The notes below the pieces were generated by a model. That model made no database searches. It was not told the origin of the DNA and worked only from the letters and a program-made list of their open reading frames with translations. The translations under genes and the position numbers were made by a program. This document shows positions 51,626 through 61,198 of a stretch of DNA of 64,000 nucleotides, in pieces (the stretch's first letter is position 1; each line of letters begins with the position of its first letter). The DNA lies in the NCBI RefSeq assembly GCF_002896875.1, contig NZ_CP023278.1, positions 1,364,001 to 1,428,000 on the forward strand. The letters are read 5' to 3'. Source of the DNA: Nostoc sp. CENA543 (lineage in GTDB: Bacteria > Cyanobacteriota > Cyanobacteriia > Cyanobacteriales > Nostocaceae).

Positions 51626-54600
51626 CTATATGGGAAGAGAAATTATAAACTCTGTCCCCTCACCCAAAACAGAGTTAACTGTGATTTTACCACCGTGTTT
51701 TTCTTCGACAATTTGACGGGCGATCGCTAATCCTAATCCCGTCCCTTTACCTACTGATTTAGTAGTAAATAAATGATCGAAAATCTTGTTTTTAACTTCT
51801 GGAGTCATTCCTTTACCATTATCGGTAATTGAGATGTTCGTGTATTTATCTACAATTGATGTTGCAATTGTAATGCAGTTAGGATAAGCTTTAATTTCTG
51901 CAAAACTCTTACCAATACTTGCTTCTTCTAAGGCATCAATAGCATTGGCCAGAATATTCATAAACACCTGATTTAATTGTCCAGGAAAACAATTGACTAA
52001 AGGTAAATTACCATAGTTTGTGATTACTTCAATGGCTGGGCGTTGTGGATTTGCTTTCAGGCGATGCTTGAGAATTAAAAGTGTGCTGTCAATGCCTTGA
52101 TGTAAATTAAATTGAACTTTATAATCTTTGTCAGCACGAGAAAATGTCCGCAAGCTAGTGCTAATATTTTTCAACCTGCTACACGCCATTAACATTGCAT
52201 CGATTGCTTCCGGTAAGTCTGCCAAAAGATATTCTAAATCAATTTGCTCCGCATGGTTTTGAATTTCATCACCAGGGTTTTCGATAAATTTTTGATAGAG
52301 TTGCAAATGTTCTGTGATATCGACAAAATTGGGTTTAGTTTGTTGGAGCGTAGCAGAAATAAACCCCAATGGATTATTCATTTCGTGGGCGACACCTGCA
52401 ACTAAATTACCCAACGCAGACATCTTTTCACTTTGGACTATATGCAATTGGGCATTTTGCAAATCAGTAAGTGCTTGCTCTAACTTTTGGGCATATTCCT
52501 GAGCAGATTCATAAAGCCGGGCATTTTCTAGAGAAATGGCAGCTTGAGCGCAAATGAGATTCAAGAGTTCGACGCGATCGCTTGTGAATGCACCCTTAAT
52601 TAAACTATTTTCCAGATATAAAATACCCAGTAATTTGCCTTGATGCAAAATCGGGCTGCACAAGATACTTTGAGGCTGCTGACGCACAATATACGGGTCA
52701 TTTCCTAATACCGGATCTGCGATCGCATCCGCTAAAATAGTAGTCTGTTGGTTGTGCTTGACTTTGTAAATCAGCTTGTGGGGAATGTCTTGGCTATCCT
52801 CAACAGAAACACGCGGCAAAACGACTGGCGGCATCCCTTCAGTAATTGTCCCTTGAATGATCAAGTTGCCATCTTGCAACAAAATTAAAACGCACTTATC
52901 CGAACCCGAATTTTCGATGACGATTCTCAGCAATGATGAGAGAAGTTTTTCAATTTCAATTTCAGCAGAGAGCATTTGAGAAGCTTTGAGGATAGCCGTT
53001 AAATCTAGGGTATCGGAGACACTGGTGTTAGAAGTGAGGGAACCGGCGGATGAGACAGTCCTTAATGTGAGGATGGTTTCGTCAGTGGAGAGAGGTGTAT
53101 GGGCTTGCTGTAATATAGGAGCGAGTAATTGGGGATAGTGAGTTTCTAAGTCAACTACTTTGGCTTCTGCTCCCCATCGAGCATAAGCATAGTAGGCTTC
53201 AATCATATATTCTTGAGCAATGCGTTGTTTGCCCCAATCAAGATAGAATTTTGCCGCCAGTTCGTTAGCAAGGGCTGCTTCTTGTACATAATCGTTGATT
53301 TTAGCTCCACCTATTGCCTTGTCGTAGATGTCAGTGGCTGCGATTTTTTGTCCTAACACGCGACATTTTTCGGCTTCGACTAAATCAAACTTATGCTGAT
53401 GATTCATCGGTGCGTGGTGCGCCCAATTTTTTAGCTGAGTTTGATTTTCCTCTACCCGTTGCCATACCTCTGATGGATCTTGTAATTGTGAATTCAAACT
53501 TGCTAAGGCGATCAAAGAATCGTAAAAATAAAATGCCGCCTCATATACTAGTCCCTGAGCAGCAATTAAATGCTTTCTGCACTCAACAGCATGATTTTGC
53601 GCTTGTTGAGTTTCTCCAAACAAAAAACAAAGCATGAGTTTATATGAATGGAACACATACAACTCACTCAAATCATTCTCAGATATGATCTGTGGCAGAA
53701 CTTCTGTTTCTTGTACAACTTCCCCAGACAAAATACAAGGATCTTCCCCATAACCAAGCAAATTTAGTGCAGACTGCCAAGAAAGCCGACAGTGATTAGC
53801 TAGTCCAACTTGATTGAGTTGCATCAACCCATTGTAGTAAGCACGAGCATTCTGTTCTAGGGTAGCAAGAGGTTGATTACACCAAAAAGCAGCATTACAA
53901 AAGGTACGGGCATGATATCCTGCAAACTTGGTACTGCCAACTTCTAAAGCAATCACATAACTTTCTTGCAACAGAGGGAGGATATCTTTGATGTGAGATT
54001 TGCGATGCAGGATAAAACCTCCCAAAACTAAAAGCACTTCTGGTTTAAGAGCTTTAGCATCAAATTTGGCAATAATTTTTAGAGATAATTGAGCAAATTC
54101 TGTTGCTGTATCGACATCTTGTAAAAAGTTGCAGAGAATGAAGCCATAGTTAGCATAAGCAAATGCAGAAATAATTGTATTTCCATACTGAATTGATAAT
54201 CTAACTGACAAAGTTATCAGTAATGGACACAAAATAGAACCGGAGCTATAAGCTGGTGGAATAAGAGCATAGGCAATTTGGATAATTGCCAAGACTTCCC
54301 GATCTGTCATTACAGGTAAATCACATAAATTGGCGATGTCTCTATCTCCAATGAGTTGATTAATTTCTTGAATTGCCTGTTGAATATCTACGGGGCTTAG
54401 TGATTCGGAAAATTTTACACCAAATTTTTGCAGGAGATTTTGTCCAATATCAACGGCTTTAATTGGTTCATTTTGAAAAACGTAAGATTGAATTTTAATG
54501 CAATAAATATTGACTTTTTCTAGCAAAGAGTGTGCTTGTGTAATTACGCTATCAATTAATTCCCCCATTAATTCAAACTTGCCGCATAAAGAAGCAATCT

Positions 54601-57028
54601 CTGAGGCTAATTCATGAAATTCCAAGCTTATATCATATTGCCGTTGCCAAGCTTGTTCTCCTAATAAAGATAATCCTATGGCAGCATATTCTCCCGCCGC
54701 TTGATAGGCGGTAGAGTTTTTGGCTTTGCGACAAGCAATTAAATTAAGTTCTGCTAATTCATCTCGGTGATTTTGTTCGTCAATTAACGTGATTCCGTAA
54801 TTTAATTGATTGACAAGTTCAAAAATTCTCTCTTCTCTAACATCTAGAGACATCTGTTGCAGCAGCAGTTGTCCGATTTGGTAATGAGTTATCTGTTTTT
54901 GCTCATCGGGAATTAGGGAATAGGCAGCTTGTTGGACGCGATCGTGTAAAAATTTGTATGTAACGGTTACTTGTTTTTGCTCATCTTGCTGTAATTCGCT
55001 ATTGTTTAATGGCGAATCCTGATAAAGTTTATAAATCTCATTAGTTGGTAAAATCAGTCCTTCTTGTAAAGCTTTCCACAAAGCAGCAGCAGTTTCAATG
55101 ACTGATTGCTTACAAACAATAGCCAAAGTATCTAAATCGAACTGATTACCAATACAAGCGGCTAATCGCAAGGTTTTTTGCGTTGATGATGGGAGTTTTT
55201 GTAATTGCAAACTCATAAATACCAAAACATCATCTGTGATTGCTTGAGTCGTCACCTGTGCAATATCAAATTGCCAACAGCCTAGCTTTAAATCAAATGC
55301 AATCAATCCATCTTGATGTAATGCTTTAAAAAACTGGATGCTAAAAAAGGGATTACCTTGGGTTTTGCGATAAATTAATAAAGATAAATCCCATGCTGAA
55401 CTTTCACTACATTTGAAGGTGTCAGCAACTAATTGATTGACTTGTTCTTGATTGAGGGGTGCTAAGGTAATGGTATTAATTGTTGCTTGATTTTTTTTGA
55501 TTTCGCTCAAAGTCAACATTAATGGGTGTCCTAGATGGACTTCGTGATCACGATATGCACCAATAAGTAGAATATGACCTGTATCAGCCATTAATAGCTG
55601 CATTAATTTTAGTGATGCTGAATCTGCCCATTGCAAATCATCTAAAAATATTACCAAGGGATGTTCTGCACTGGTAAATACTTGTGTAAACTTTTGAAAT
55701 AATAAGTTAAAGCGATTTTCGGCTGAATTTCCTGATAATTCTACTGCTGGTAGTTGTTCACCAATAATTTTTGATAATTCGGGAATTACTTCAATAATAA
55801 CTTGTCCATTGTCACCAACAGCTTCTAATATTTTATTTTGCCATTGTTCTATTTGAGTGTCACTTTCTGTCAATAGTTGTGCCATTAAATCACGAAACGC
55901 TTGCACAAAAGCAGAGAAGGGAATATTGCGGTTAAATTGGTCAAATTTACCTTTGATAAAATAGCCGCGTTGTCTAACAATTGGTTTATGCACTTCATTG
56001 ACGACTGCTGTTTTCCCAATTCCAGAAAACCCAGCTACCAGCATCATTTCTGTTGCGCCAAGGCTGACTCTCTCGAAAGCTTCTAGTAGGGTTTGTACTT
56101 CGGTTTCTCTACCATAAAGTTTATCAGGAATCAGGAAGCGATCGCACACATCCCGACTAGCAATTTTAAAGCTGTCAATCTTCCCAGTTTCTCTTAGTTG
56201 AGTTAAACAATTCATTAAATCATATTTCAATCCCAAAGCACTTTGATATCTATCTTCGGCATTTTTCGCCATCAATTTGCTGACAATTTTCGATAGTACA
56301 GATGGAATTTGGGGATTAATTTCTGTGATTAATGGTGCTGTTTTCGCCAGATGACAATGTACTAATTCCATCGCATCAGTAGATGAAAATGGTAACTCAC
56401 CTGTCAGTAATTCATAGAATGTCACACCCAAAGAATAAAAATCTGTACGATAATCAAGCCCGCGATTCATTCTCCCTGTTTGTTCAGGAGATATATAAGC
56501 AAGTGTTCCTTCTAATACTTTGGGATTAACTAGGGTTTGGCTTTCTCGTGGTAAAAGTGATGCAATACTAAAGTCGATTAATTTAATTTCTTTGGTTTGG
56601 GGATTGATTAATATATTGCTGGGTTTAATATCTTTATGAATAATGCGCTCGTGGTAGAGTAAATCTAAGATGTCACATAGAGCGATCGCGATCACTAAAA
56701 ATTCTTCTAAAGATTGTTGGGTTTCTCTAGTTCCCCACTCCTGAAGAGAAATCCCCCCAAAGTCTTCCATAACTAGTGCATAACCATTTTGACAAGGTTC
56801 TAGACTGTAGGTTTGGACTATCAGGGGGGAGTTGAGATTTTTGGCAATTGTATACTGATTGCGAAACGATAAAAGTTCGTTAAAGCTGGGATAAGGATTT
56901 TTCAGTAGTTTAACGACTACTGCTTGTCGATCAACTTCTCGATAACCTCGATAAACTTGGGTTCGAGAGCCATTATAGAGTTCTTCGCTGATGCTATATC
57001 CGAGAATCTTCACCAGAGTGCTAGTCAT
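51626..57028 (-). CDS. Giant Ser/Thr kinase - ATPase - GAF - histidine kinase
   Basis: 1800 residues. Order: Ser/Thr kinase (about 7-275, with HKDIKPSNIL near 136 and DFSIAS), AAA/STAND ATPase (Walker A GFSGIGKTA near 333, Walker B VIFLDDLQWAD), long helical TPR-like scaffold (about 680-1300), GAF (about 1349-1489), HisKA with phospho-His in AGVAHEMNNPLGF (about 1546) and HATPase (ITDNGKGM near 1740, GKGTGLGLAI). Both kinase types look catalytically intact. This architecture is known in heterocystous cyanobacteria (HstK-type). The signal and partner are unknown; an HLR1-like box lies 173 bases upstream. Confidence 0.95.
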   Translation of the reverse strand: MTSTLVKILGYSISEELYNGSRTQVYRGYREVDRQAVVVKLLKNPYPSFNELLSFRNQYTIAKNLNSPLIVQTYSLEPCQNGYALVMEDFGGISLQEWGTRETQQSLEEFLVIAIALCDILDLLYHERIIHKDIKPSNILINPQTKEIKLIDFSIASLLPRESQTLVNPKVLEGTLAYISPEQTGRMNRGLDYRTDFYSLGVTFYELLTGELPFSSTDAMELVHCHLAKTAPLITEINPQIPSVLSKIVSKLMAKNAEDRYQSALGLKYDLMNCLTQLRETGKIDSFKIASRDVCDRFLIPDKLYGRETEVQTLLEAFERVSLGATEMMLVAGFSGIGKTAVVNEVHKPIVRQRGYFIKGKFDQFNRNIPFSAFVQAFRDLMAQLLTESDTQIEQWQNKILEAVGDNGQVIIEVIPELSKIIGEQLPAVELSGNSAENRFNLLFQKFTQVFTSAEHPLVIFLDDLQWADSASLKLMQLLMADTGHILLIGAYRDHEVHLGHPLMLTLSEIKKNQATINTITLAPLNQEQVNQLVADTFKCSESSAWDLSLLIYRKTQGNPFFSIQFFKALHQDGLIAFDLKLGCWQFDIAQVTTQAITDDVLVFMSLQLQKLPSSTQKTLRLAACIGNQFDLDTLAIVCKQSVIETAAALWKALQEGLILPTNEIYKLYQDSPLNNSELQQDEQKQVTVTYKFLHDRVQQAAYSLIPDEQKQITHYQIGQLLLQQMSLDVREERIFELVNQLNYGITLIDEQNHRDELAELNLIACRKAKNSTAYQAAGEYAAIGLSLLGEQAWQRQYDISLEFHELASEIASLCGKFELMGELIDSVITQAHSLLEKVNIYCIKIQSYVFQNEPIKAVDIGQNLLQKFGVKFSESLSPVDIQQAIQEINQLIGDRDIANLCDLPVMTDREVLAIIQIAYALIPPAYSSGSILCPLLITLSVRLSIQYGNTIISAFAYANYGFILCNFLQDVDTATEFAQLSLKIIAKFDAKALKPEVLLVLGGFILHRKSHIKDILPLLQESYVIALEVGSTKFAGYHARTFCNAAFWCNQPLATLEQNARAYYNGLMQLNQVGLANHCRLSWQSALNLLGYGEDPCILSGEVVQETEVLPQIISENDLSELYVFHSYKLMLCFLFGETQQAQNHAVECRKHLIAAQGLVYEAAFYFYDSLIALASLNSQLQDPSEVWQRVEENQTQLKNWAHHAPMNHQHKFDLVEAEKCRVLGQKIAATDIYDKAIGGAKINDYVQEAALANELAAKFYLDWGKQRIAQEYMIEAYYAYARWGAEAKVVDLETHYPQLLAPILQQAHTPLSTDETILTLRTVSSAGSLTSNTSVSDTLDLTAILKASQMLSAEIEIEKLLSSLLRIVIENSGSDKCVLILLQDGNLIIQGTITEGMPPVVLPRVSVEDSQDIPHKLIYKVKHNQQTTILADAIADPVLGNDPYIVRQQPQSILCSPILHQGKLLGILYLENSLIKGAFTSDRVELLNLICAQAAISLENARLYESAQEYAQKLEQALTDLQNAQLHIVQSEKMSALGNLVAGVAHEMNNPLGFISATLQQTKPNFVDITEHLQLYQKFIENPGDEIQNHAEQIDLEYLLADLPEAIDAMLMACSRLKNISTSLRTFSRADKDYKVQFNLHQGIDSTLLILKHRLKANPQRPAIEVITNYGNLPLVNCFPGQLNQVFMNILANAIDALEEASIGKSFAEIKAYPNCITIATSIVDKYTNISITDNGKGMTPEVKNKIFDHLFTTKSVGKGTGLGLAIARQIVEEKHGGKITVNSVLGEGTEFIISLPI

Positions 57029-57171
57029 ATCCTAAATCTTGAAAATGTTTGGATTTAGTATTCCCAAATAATTAACTGAATCCCTAAGTAAAAGTATAAA
57101 ATTATACTATTTGTTTATCTTAATGTTACGATGTTTACGTAAAGCAGCACGTTTATCCTGATCATCATAAC

Positions 57172-57216
57172 CTTTGTCAGTGCAAAAAGGTGAGAATCAC
57201 TGTAAATATACGTAAA
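57172..57216 (-). promoter_or_regulatory. HLR1-like site upstream of the giant kinase gene
   Basis: CTTTGTCAGTG, AAAAAGGTGAGAA and TGTAAATATACGTAAA repeat the arrangement seen before the amidase gene (50632-50676) with few differences over 45 bases. Confidence 0.45.
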
Positions 57217-57392
57217 AAATGCTGACTAATATCGGTAAACGAGTTTATCCCACGCAAGTATTCATTTCAGCCCCGGATGCAGGATTGACAAGCGATTCTA
57301 TCGCTATGGCTGATCAGGTACAGGTATGATCAAAAACCCGCTTTCTGAGTTTGCGGGAAATTCTCATTGGCGATGAGAAAAAGTGAAAAATA

Positions 57393-57410
57393 TTGTAAAT
57401 AAATGTAAAC
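57393..57410. promoter_or_regulatory. HLR1 (RpaB) consensus site upstream of the Uma2 fusion gene
   Basis: On the minus strand TTTACATT-TA-TTTACAA matches the HLR1 direct repeat completely. It is 71-88 bases before the ATG at 57481. RpaB is the cyanobacterial response regulator for high light and redox. Confidence 0.5.
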
Positions 57411-57480
57411 AATAACGTAAAAAGGGGGTGATTGCTTGAAATTTTACACAATTCAAGCAATAAATAAACTCTAGCTCACC

Positions 57481-58404
57481 ATGAAGGCACAAGAAGCCCT
57501 AACACTAGTTGATACACTACTCAACTCTGCTCAGTTGAGACAAAAACTAAATGATGTGGAATCTGTTGTGTTTGAGAGAAGCTGGCGAGGATGCACCTAT
57601 GCAGTAATTGCCCAAGAATTAAATTATGAATATGACTATATTAAACAAGTTGGTTCACAGTTGTGGCGATCGCTTTCTCTAGCGGTGGGTGAAGACGTAT
57701 CCAAAAAGAATCTGCAAACTGTTCTACGTCGTTTTGTTAACAGACACCATCACACTCAACATCTCACTGACTTCCATATCTTACCATCAGCTAAAATCAA
57801 ACAAAGGCAAGTAGCCCACCGAGGACGATTACCCATGAGTCAAGCCATTGAGGGAGTACGCTGGACAATTCACGATATAGAAGTTCTACCTGAAAATGAG
57901 TGGACGCGCTATGAAATTATTAATGGAGAACTCTTTGCGGTTAGTCATCCCCACTACCTTCATCAACAAGTTTGTGGCAGAATATCCATAAAACTTGATG
58001 CTTGGTCAAATACAACTGGCTTAGGAGTAGCAATTTTCAATCCAGGGGTGATTTTTTCTGAAGCAGATAGCGTTATTCCTGATGTAGTTTGGGTAAGTCG
58101 AGAACGACTAGCGCAAATTGTTGATGAAGCGGGACATTTAACTGGCGCGCCAGAGTTAGTGGTAGAGGTGTTATCCCCTGGTAAACAAAATGAACTCAGA
58201 GATCAAGCAGCAAAACTTAAGTTGTATTCAGTTCAAGGTGTGAGTGAATATTGGATTGTCAACCGTTTTACTCAACAAGTAGAAGTTTATCGACGGGAGA
58301 AAGCGAAATTAGCGTTAGTTGCCACTTTATTAGGTGATGATGAAATAACATCGCCACTTTTACCAGGATTTAGTTGCGCTATTAGTGGCTTTTTTCCCGA
58401 ATAA
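57481..58404 (+). CDS. Effector-associated HTH domain fused to Uma2-family nuclease
   Basis: 307 residues. Residues 1-85 (VVFERSWRGCTYAVIAQELNY, VGSQLWRSLSLAVGEDVSKKN) are the helical N-terminal domain that I know from cyanobacterial STAND/NB-ARC and vWA-MoxR-associated proteins. Residues about 130-300 are a Uma2 (PF05685, PD-(D/E)XK) endonuclease domain: IINGELFAVS, SVIPDVVWVSRERL, ELVVEVLSPGKQNELRDQAAKLKLY and GVSEYWIVN. The catalytic D, E and K are in place. It is convergent with the PAS kinase gene and overlaps its end by 23 bases. The fusion suggests recruitment of the nuclease to a signalling partner. Confidence 0.82.
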   Translation: MKAQEALTLVDTLLNSAQLRQKLNDVESVVFERSWRGCTYAVIAQELNYEYDYIKQVGSQLWRSLSLAVGEDVSKKNLQTVLRRFVNRHHHTQHLTDFHILPSAKIKQRQVAHRGRLPMSQAIEGVRWTIHDIEVLPENEWTRYEIINGELFAVSHPHYLHQQVCGRISIKLDAWSNTTGLGVAIFNPGVIFSEADSVIPDVVWVSRERLAQIVDEAGHLTGAPELVVEVLSPGKQNELRDQAAKLKLYSVQGVSEYWIVNRFTQQVEVYRREKAKLALVATLLGDDEITSPLLPGFSCAISGFFPE

Positions 58405-60202
58405 TCGGTAAAGTCAGCCAAAAAGTTGCACCTTGTTGCAATTGACTGTTGACACCAATTTCACCACCATGAGCATTGATAATTTGCTTACATAAATACA
58501 ACCCTAACCCCAAGCTAACGGAATTACGCATATCACCACGAAAATAAAGGTCAAATAGCCTTTCACATTGCTGGGGACTGATACCTACACCATTATCGGT
58601 GACTGTGCAGTAAAGTTTATCTCCTTTACAACTAGCATTGACCGTGATTTGTAATCCTGGTGGATTGTGTTTAATAGCATTTAAAATCAAGTTAGAAAAT
58701 ACCCGCCATAGTTGTGTTGTATCAGCTGCTATTAACGGTAAGTCTGCGGTGACGAGATTCGTTAATGTTGCTTGATTTTCCCTGAGTGTGGGTTCTAAAT
58801 CTGCGATCGCCGTTTCCACCACTGTATGTAATTCTACAGTTTGACAATGTAAAACTATCCCTTGCACTTCACTAATATGCGCTTCCAACAGCGAATTAAT
58901 TAGGCTTAATTGGCGATCGCTACTTTGTAGCATTCGTTCTAAAATTAGCCGAGGGACTGGGATTGGGGATTGGGGATTGGGGTTTGGGCTTTGGGGTATA
59001 TTTTCTATGTGCTGATTTAATAAATTCCGCAATACCATGACAGTACCTAAGACTGGGTTGCGTAAATCATGGGAAACGGCGTGCAGAAATACTCTTAATG
59101 CTTCCTCGGCTTGTTTACGTTGGGTGATGTCTTCAATTAATCCCTCATAGTAAAGTAAGTTCCCCTGTTCATCACGAACGGCGTAGGCTTTTTCCGAAAT
59201 CCAAACAATACTACCATCTCGACGATAAATTTGGGATTCAAACTCAGAAACAAAGCCTTGTTCCTCAATTAAACGCACAAATTCAGCCCGTCGTTTTGGG
59301 TCAACATATAACTGATGTTCAATATCTGTAAAATTATCTGTCACCTCTTGCGGCGAATTATAACCATAAATGCAAGCTAAAGCCGGATTCGCTGTGATAT
59401 AACGTCCATCAGGGCTACTTTGAAAAATACCTTCAATGGCATTTTCAAAAATACTGCGATATTTCGCCTCTGCTAACTGAAGTTTAGTATTAGTTAATTC
59501 TAATTCTTTCCGCGCATAAAATTCAGAGCGTTGCAGGCGATCGTACAAATAAACACCTAAATCACAAATTATACACAACCACAAAACATATAAAAGAAAC
59601 GTGACATTATAAAGGTCTGTATAATTGGTGATGGGTGTCTTTAGTCCTAAAACAGTATTCACACCAAAGTAGTAAATTAACACTCCTATCTGAGAGATTA
59701 AATGCAAAGTCCAGCGTGTTGGCATCAGTATTGCTTGACTCAAAAACACCAGTGACCAACCAGCAGTATCAGGGAGTGCAAATCCTTTCAGTGTAGCGAA
59801 TAATTGCGCTGTTAAATTCAGTGACCAAGATGAGCCTAAAAATAATATTCCAGGGTAGCGACGACCAAATTTTGTTTTATGTAGTAGAAAACAAATCATC
59901 AGGCTCAGAAAAACAGCCCCATTCATCACCAAAACTTGAATTTTCAAGACCTGGGGTAGTGTTTTTAACTCTCGCAGAGGGAAAAACAAATCATAAACAT
60001 TTCGCAAACTAAAAGTGACTAGGCAAATTAATGCTAGCCATAACCACAGATACAACCTTTGCCACAAAAAACGATGTCTCTTAGTCAGCCATTCCTGCAC
60101 CTGGGTTTGGTGAACTGTGTAAACATTGGTTATTTCACCTATGGTGGCAGTGGTAACTATTTTCTTCAACCACTTCTGCACTGTTCTTAACCAATTGGTC
60201 AT
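58382..60202 (-). CDS. Membrane PAS histidine kinase
   Basis: 606 residues. About six or seven N-terminal membrane segments (residues 45-220, MASE-like), a coiled linker, a PAS domain with PAC (about 245-365, IFENAIEGIFQSSPDGRYITANPA, YYEGLIEDITQRKQAE), HisKA with phospho-His in AVSHDLRNPVLG (about 379), and HATPase (NAIKHNPP, DNGVGI, LGLGLYLCKQI). Between the two HisKA helices (about 400-420) lies IPQSPNPNPQSPIPVP, encoded by the GGGGATTGGGG repeat seen in intergenic DNA (58950-58995). The last 23 bases overlap the convergent Uma2 gene. Confidence 0.92.
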   Translation of the reverse strand: MTNWLRTVQKWLKKIVTTATIGEITNVYTVHQTQVQEWLTKRHRFLWQRLYLWLWLALICLVTFSLRNVYDLFFPLRELKTLPQVLKIQVLVMNGAVFLSLMICFLLHKTKFGRRYPGILFLGSSWSLNLTAQLFATLKGFALPDTAGWSLVFLSQAILMPTRWTLHLISQIGVLIYYFGVNTVLGLKTPITNYTDLYNVTFLLYVLWLCIICDLGVYLYDRLQRSEFYARKELELTNTKLQLAEAKYRSIFENAIEGIFQSSPDGRYITANPALACIYGYNSPQEVTDNFTDIEHQLYVDPKRRAEFVRLIEEQGFVSEFESQIYRRDGSIVWISEKAYAVRDEQGNLLYYEGLIEDITQRKQAEEALRVFLHAVSHDLRNPVLGTVMVLRNLLNQHIENIPQSPNPNPQSPIPVPRLILERMLQSSDRQLSLINSLLEAHISEVQGIVLHCQTVELHTVVETAIADLEPTLRENQATLTNLVTADLPLIAADTTQLWRVFSNLILNAIKHNPPGLQITVNASCKGDKLYCTVTDNGVGISPQQCERLFDLYFRGDMRNSVSLGLGLYLCKQIINAHGGEIGVNSQLQQGATFWLTLPIIREKSH

Positions 60203-60465
60203 ATAAATTCAAAATTCACAATTCAAGATTTTTGCCCCCTGGTAACTTGTCACCTTTACCTCCGTTGCTTTATGCTTCTACAACAAATTTTATGAGTAAA
60301 TTGTTAAGAAATTGATTGTGTATTCTTGCATTGTTTGTATAAATGACATAAAAGCAACACTTAATTGTGAAGTGATATTACAAACCTTGGAAAAATATTG
60401 AGAAATCGACCGTCAGTCAAACATAGCTCTAACGTAGAACCTATAGGAGAAAATCGAGGTAAAAT

Positions 60466-60786
60466 ATGATGAACAAAAATAATATTCAAAACTATCGGTT
60501 TGTCTGCACTTTGACTTTTGGTGATATCTACGGTCAAATCATCGTTTGGTTAATTACAGTTACTCTCAGTTTGGCATCTGCTTTGGCGTTAATGGGTGCT
60601 AGAAGACCCGTATATGCCTTGGCTACCGTTGGTCTTGTGGTTGTACTGTCGCTACCTTTCCTATTGTTTGCATTTGTCACTACATTATTAAATCATATTG
60701 AATTAACTGCTGTAGAACCTGGAACAAAAACTGAACCAATTCCTGGCAATGTTTCACAGCAAAAACCTGTACAGGCTACAAGCTGA
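60466..60786 (+). CDS. Small two-helix membrane protein
   Basis: 106 residues. Two hydrophobic helices: IIVWLITVTLSLASALALMG and VYALATVGLVVVLSLPFLLFAFVTTLL, then a polar tail (VEPGTKTEPIPGNVSQQK). ATAGGAGAAAATCGAGG lies upstream, giving a plausible ribosome-binding site. I have no family name; probably specific to Nostocales. Confidence 0.75.
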   Translation: MMNKNNIQNYRFVCTLTFGDIYGQIIVWLITVTLSLASALALMGARRPVYALATVGLVVVLSLPFLLFAFVTTLLNHIELTAVEPGTKTEPIPGNVSQQKPVQATS

Positions 60787-61198
60787 AAGGTTGATTGGTG
60801 GATGGTTGACTGTTGATTTTAAACTTTAACAAAATTTAGGGATTTAACTCCTCAGCTTCATATTAAGCCGCAAGTGTTGTGGTGTGGTCTCAATCCCGCC
60901 ACAACACATAATTGTGTTGGCTTACCACTGGAAGCAAGCTATGCGTAGCGTCTCATAGCGAAGCGGGACGATAGTAAGTAGGTCGGCGTAAATAATTATT
61001 GTTGGAATAAGGCAGGGGGCAGGGGAGCAGGGGGAGAAAGAATTTGAGCCTTATTTACTTTTCTTCACATAGTTTGGTTTGATTGCACCGACTTACTTAT
61101 CATGACGAATTGGTTTAACCTACTCTGCTCATCGAATTGTTTTGGTGTATGGGTGAATACCTATATAGCAGGTATAATCAAGTTTTACAAAAAAATCT
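60787..61198. other. Intergenic region with MITE-like element
   Basis: Contains a CTATGCGTAGCGTCTC palindrome (60938-60970) and a MITE-like element at 60975-61099. No gene. Confidence 0.6.
60975..61099. repeat. MITE-like element, TAAGTAGGTCGGCGT family
   Basis: TAAGTAGGTCGGCGT at the left end and GCACCGACTTACTTA at the right end are 15-bp inverted ends with three mismatches; a GGCAGGGGGCAGGGG run lies in the middle. Confidence 0.65.

Larger units (their letters stand above)
57029..57480. other. Divergent promoter region between giant kinase and Uma2 fusion
   Basis: 450 bases with no gene. It holds two HLR1-like boxes (57172-57216 and 57393-57410) and a GTTTACGTAAAG half-site at 57133-57144. 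Confidence 0.6.
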
